From Acrocarpospora phusangensis (GTDB lineage Bacteria > Actinomycetota > Actinomycetes > Streptosporangiales > Streptosporangiaceae), in the NCBI RefSeq assembly GCF_016862995.1, contig NZ_BOOA01000027.1, positions 41,393 to 105,392 of the forward strand: a DNA stretch of 64,000 nt. The letters are read 5' to 3'. This document shows, piece after piece, positions 62,006 to 64,000 of this stretch. The translations under genes and the position numbers were made by a program. Positions within the stretch are counted from its first letter, which is position 1. The number at the start of each line of letters is the position of its first letter. Under the pieces are notes generated by a model. It made no database searches. It worked only from the letters and a program-made list of their open reading frames with translations, and had not been told where the DNA came from.

Positions 62006-64000
62006 CGGACCTCCTCGCCGAGCAGCCGCAGCTGGGGCGGCGCCGCCATAAGACCGAGTGCGTTCGCGGCGAAATCGGCCACGTCGACGTCGGCGTCGAC
62101 CGCCAGGCCCTGGTCGCGCAGCGCCGCGAGCAGATCGCGGCGCGCCTGGGCGACGCCGCGATCGGTCAGCGACGACTGCATCCGCGACATGGCCGTGTGC
62201 TGGTCGAAGGTGTCGCCGTCCGGCGGCGTCACCGGAGACCAGCCGAAGTCGCGGTGCGGCGGGTCGTCGACGAGCAGTTCCTCCACCGGCACCGGCGTGG
62301 TGCTGCCGCCGGTCGGCGGGCTGGGTGTCAGCACCACGCCGAGCAGCGCGCCGCCGACGGTCCCGTCGGTCTGCATCTGGTTGCTCGTGTTGAGGTACAG
62401 CCCTTTGGGGACGCCGCCGGTGGTGGCGGCCGCGGTCCAGCGGCTTGGGTCGGGCTTGCCGCCACGCGTGATGCCGATCGTGAGCACGGAGTCGAGCGCG
62501 CCGGGGGCGGCGCCCATCGGGCCGACTCCGAGCTGATCGGTCCAGGCGCCGGACGGCGTCACCGTGTCGCCGGCGACGACGGTGGCACTGGTCGACGGCA
62601 GTTGCGTGGCGACCGCGACCCGCAGCGAGGCCGCCGACACGACGCACACGGTGGCGTCTGCCTGCCGCGCCGTGCCCAGCAGGCCGTCCGCCGCGCTGAT
62701 CGTGACCAGGCTGTCGGTGGGCGTCACCGTGCCGGGGGACACGGTGACGGCCGCGGCGGCGTGGCGTTCGGAGGCGTTGGCCGGCGGCAGGAACGACTTC
62801 CGGAAGTCGGGCCAGCTGAGATCGTCCGGCGGCGGCGGCTGTCCCGCGCCGAAGGCGATGGTGAACGAGAAAATGGACAGATCCACGAGGGCGGTGCCGC
62901 CGAACGGCGGTCCCCACAGCGTCAGGCCGATGCCCAGTTGGAGGGTGATCCGCTGGGTGACCACCAGCAGGTGCAGGGTGAACGACACCCCGATGCTCAC
63001 GCTCACCGAGATCTCGTACTGGAAGGGCTTGAATCTGATGAGGAAGTCCGCCTGGGCGTCGAACCAGGCCGACAGGTCGCCGCTGTTCCAGGTCGCCCGC
63101 AGGTAGCCGCCGGCCATCAGGACCGACGGGGTGAGGGCGAAGTACAGCCCGCCGGTGACCGACAGCTCGTCGGATACCTGCCAGCTCAACCCCAGCCGCG
63201 GCACCTGCTGCGGGTAGTGGGACGGCGGCGTGAAGTACGGGTTGTAGCCGCCGAGCGTGACGACGAAGTCACCGGCCTGCGGGCTGGGCGCGAACCACAC
63301 GTAGAAGGCGAACCCCCCCGACAGGCGCGCCGCCTGATCCAGTACGTAGGAACGGGGGGTGAGCTGCGCGTTGACGGCCAGCTGACCGCTGGACGGCGAG
63401 AGGTCGACCAGCAGGACCAGATCGGCCACGGCCACCGGAGTGGTCGCGCCGGTGGGCACGCTGATCGTCGACTCGCCGAGCAGGCTGATTTCGGTCCGCG
63501 TGCCGAACGCCACGGTGAGCAGCGCGAACGACCGCACCATCTCGAACGAGGTGAACCGCACGCCGGCGGCCAGCCAATCCTCGTTCGGCATCAGCTTGAT
63601 GAAGTGATCGAGCTGCTGCTGGGTGGTCGCCGAGTCCAGCTTGCCCATCGCGCCGGCGACGAGCGGGAAGTCGGCCACTCCCGAGATGTCCGGAAGCTGC
63701 AGACTGCGGTTGTAGCCGAAGCCGCCCGCCAGCCCGGTGACGAAGAAGAACGCGGGCCCGCCGAGCGGTGCGTCGAGGAACAGGAACGCGAACAGGGACG
63801 GCTGCCCGTTCACCGTCGTGTACGAGCCGAACGCGGTCACGCCGAACTCGGCGATCTGGATCGTCAGATCGCCGGTGTACTCGACCGGGGAGGAGCCGGG
63901 CACCTTCTCCAGGCCGCCGCCGATCTGAACGGCGCCGCCGTCGAACTGGACCTGCAACCCGGCCAGGTCGAAGCTGGGCACGAACGGCGCGTGGATCGGC
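62002..64000 (-). CDS. DUF6603-like protein, C-terminal part (5' end outside window)
   Basis: The frame continues past base 64000 (visible residues about 666; GTG 63981 is internal to the open frame, not a supported start). Repeated amphipathic beta motifs include FFVTGLAGGFGYNRSLQLPDI and FPLVAGAMG, then LTLWGPPFGGTALVDLSIFS, the pattern I associate with DUF6603. The C-terminal 250 residues are a separate beta-sandwich and helical domain. DUF6603 proteins occur in bacteria and fungi without known function. It is first in the operon on this side, coupled to the next gene by a 4-base overlap. Confidence 0.85.
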   Translation of the reverse strand, partial: PIHAPFVPSFDLAGLQVQFDGGAVQIGGGLEKVPGSSPVEYTGDLTIQIAEFGVTAFGSYTTVNGQPSLFAFLFLDAPLGGPAFFFVTGLAGGFGYNRSLQLPDISGVADFPLVAGAMGKLDSATTQQQLDHFIKLMPNEDWLAAGVRFTSFEMVRSFALLTVAFGTRTEISLLGESTISVPTGATTPVAVADLVLLVDLSPSSGQLAVNAQLTPRSYVLDQAARLSGGFAFYVWFAPSPQAGDFVVTLGGYNPYFTPPSHYPQQVPRLGLSWQVSDELSVTGGLYFALTPSVLMAGGYLRATWNSGDLSAWFDAQADFLIRFKPFQYEISVSVSIGVSFTLHLLVVTQRITLQLGIGLTLWGPPFGGTALVDLSIFSFTIAFGAGQPPPPDDLSWPDFRKSFLPPANASERHAAAAVTVSPGTVTPTDSLVTISAADGLLGTARQADATVCVVSAASLRVAVATQLPSTSATVVAGDTVTPSGAWTDQLGVGPMGAAPGALDSVLTIGITRGGKPDPSRWTAAATTGGVPKGLYLNTSNQMQTDGTVGGALLGVVLTPSPPTGGSTTPVPVEELLVDDPPHRDFGWSPVTPPDGDTFDQHTAMSRMQSSLTDRGVAQARRDLLAALRDQGLAVDADVDVADFAANALGLMAAPPQLRLLGEEVR

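Noticed and set aside
53750..64000. Operon as a contractile injection or phage-tail cluster
   Set aside because: No tube, sheath, baseplate, LysM-hub or AAA+ ATPase gene visible; size and beta content alone are not enough.

Overview
This is one contig window of high-GC DNA with very strong G/C at third codon positions, GTG starts, ATGA-type gene overlaps, Ser-Pro linkers and many secreted CBM13/GH proteins. It fits a filamentous actinomycete (Streptosporangiales, Micromonosporales or Streptomycetales; I cannot resolve the genus). The content is accessory: regulators paired with single effectors, resistance genes, secreted hydrolases, several broken genes and large uncharacterised operons. No rRNA, tRNA, CRISPR array or intact transposon was seen.

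Layout. 1-2.1 kb: the 3' part of a GH127 arabinofuranosidase. 2.1-9 kb: P450, cyclase-family hydrolase, DHFR-like reductase, a TetR-controlled drug ABC exporter and an orphan helical protein. 9-12.7 kb: a secreted GH81 beta-1,3-glucanase behind two perfect GAGAGCGCTCTC operators. 12.8-16.6 kb: a small secreted Cys peptide and a two-gene operon (bulb-lectin protein plus partner) of unknown role. 16.6-26 kb: ECF42/DGPF sigma pair, a rifampicin-monooxygenase homologue with a hairpin leader, MerR, TetR and PadR regulators with small membrane or enzyme targets (several of them truncated or frameshifted), and an ankyrin protein.

26.3-34 kb is an arsenic resistance island. It has a flavoprotein monooxygenase (ArsO type), a small winged-helix-like protein, an MFS transporter, three stand-alone ArsR repressors, arsenate reductase, an ArsR-phosphatase fusion, an aquaporin and an ArsM-GNAT fusion. 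Arsenate would be reduced by ArsC, arsenite would leave through the aquaporin and/or MFS protein or be methylated by ArsM, and the GNAT half could acetylate an amino-acid-like arsenical. No ArsB or Acr3 pump is present in the window.

34-42.7 kb: a secreted HEAGH metalloprotease with a golvesin-like tail, two alpha/beta hydrolases (one missing its nucleophile region), a large LuxR-type ATPase, another DHFR-like protein and an ECF sigma factor with a SnoaL-like tail. 42.9-49.7 kb: five same-strand secreted carbohydrate-active genes (BNR-4, three GH43-type, one GH5-type; two with CBM13), together suggesting attack on arabinan or arabinogalactan side chains. 49.7-53.7 kb: gene remnants and a secreted orphan.

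53.75-64 kb is the most unusual part: five large uncharacterised genes on the minus strand, overlapping by 4 bases or 2 bases apart, led by a DUF6603-like protein that runs off the window. I see no signal peptides, recognisable enzymes or phage structural signatures in it. This looks like one multi-protein assembly that has not been described.
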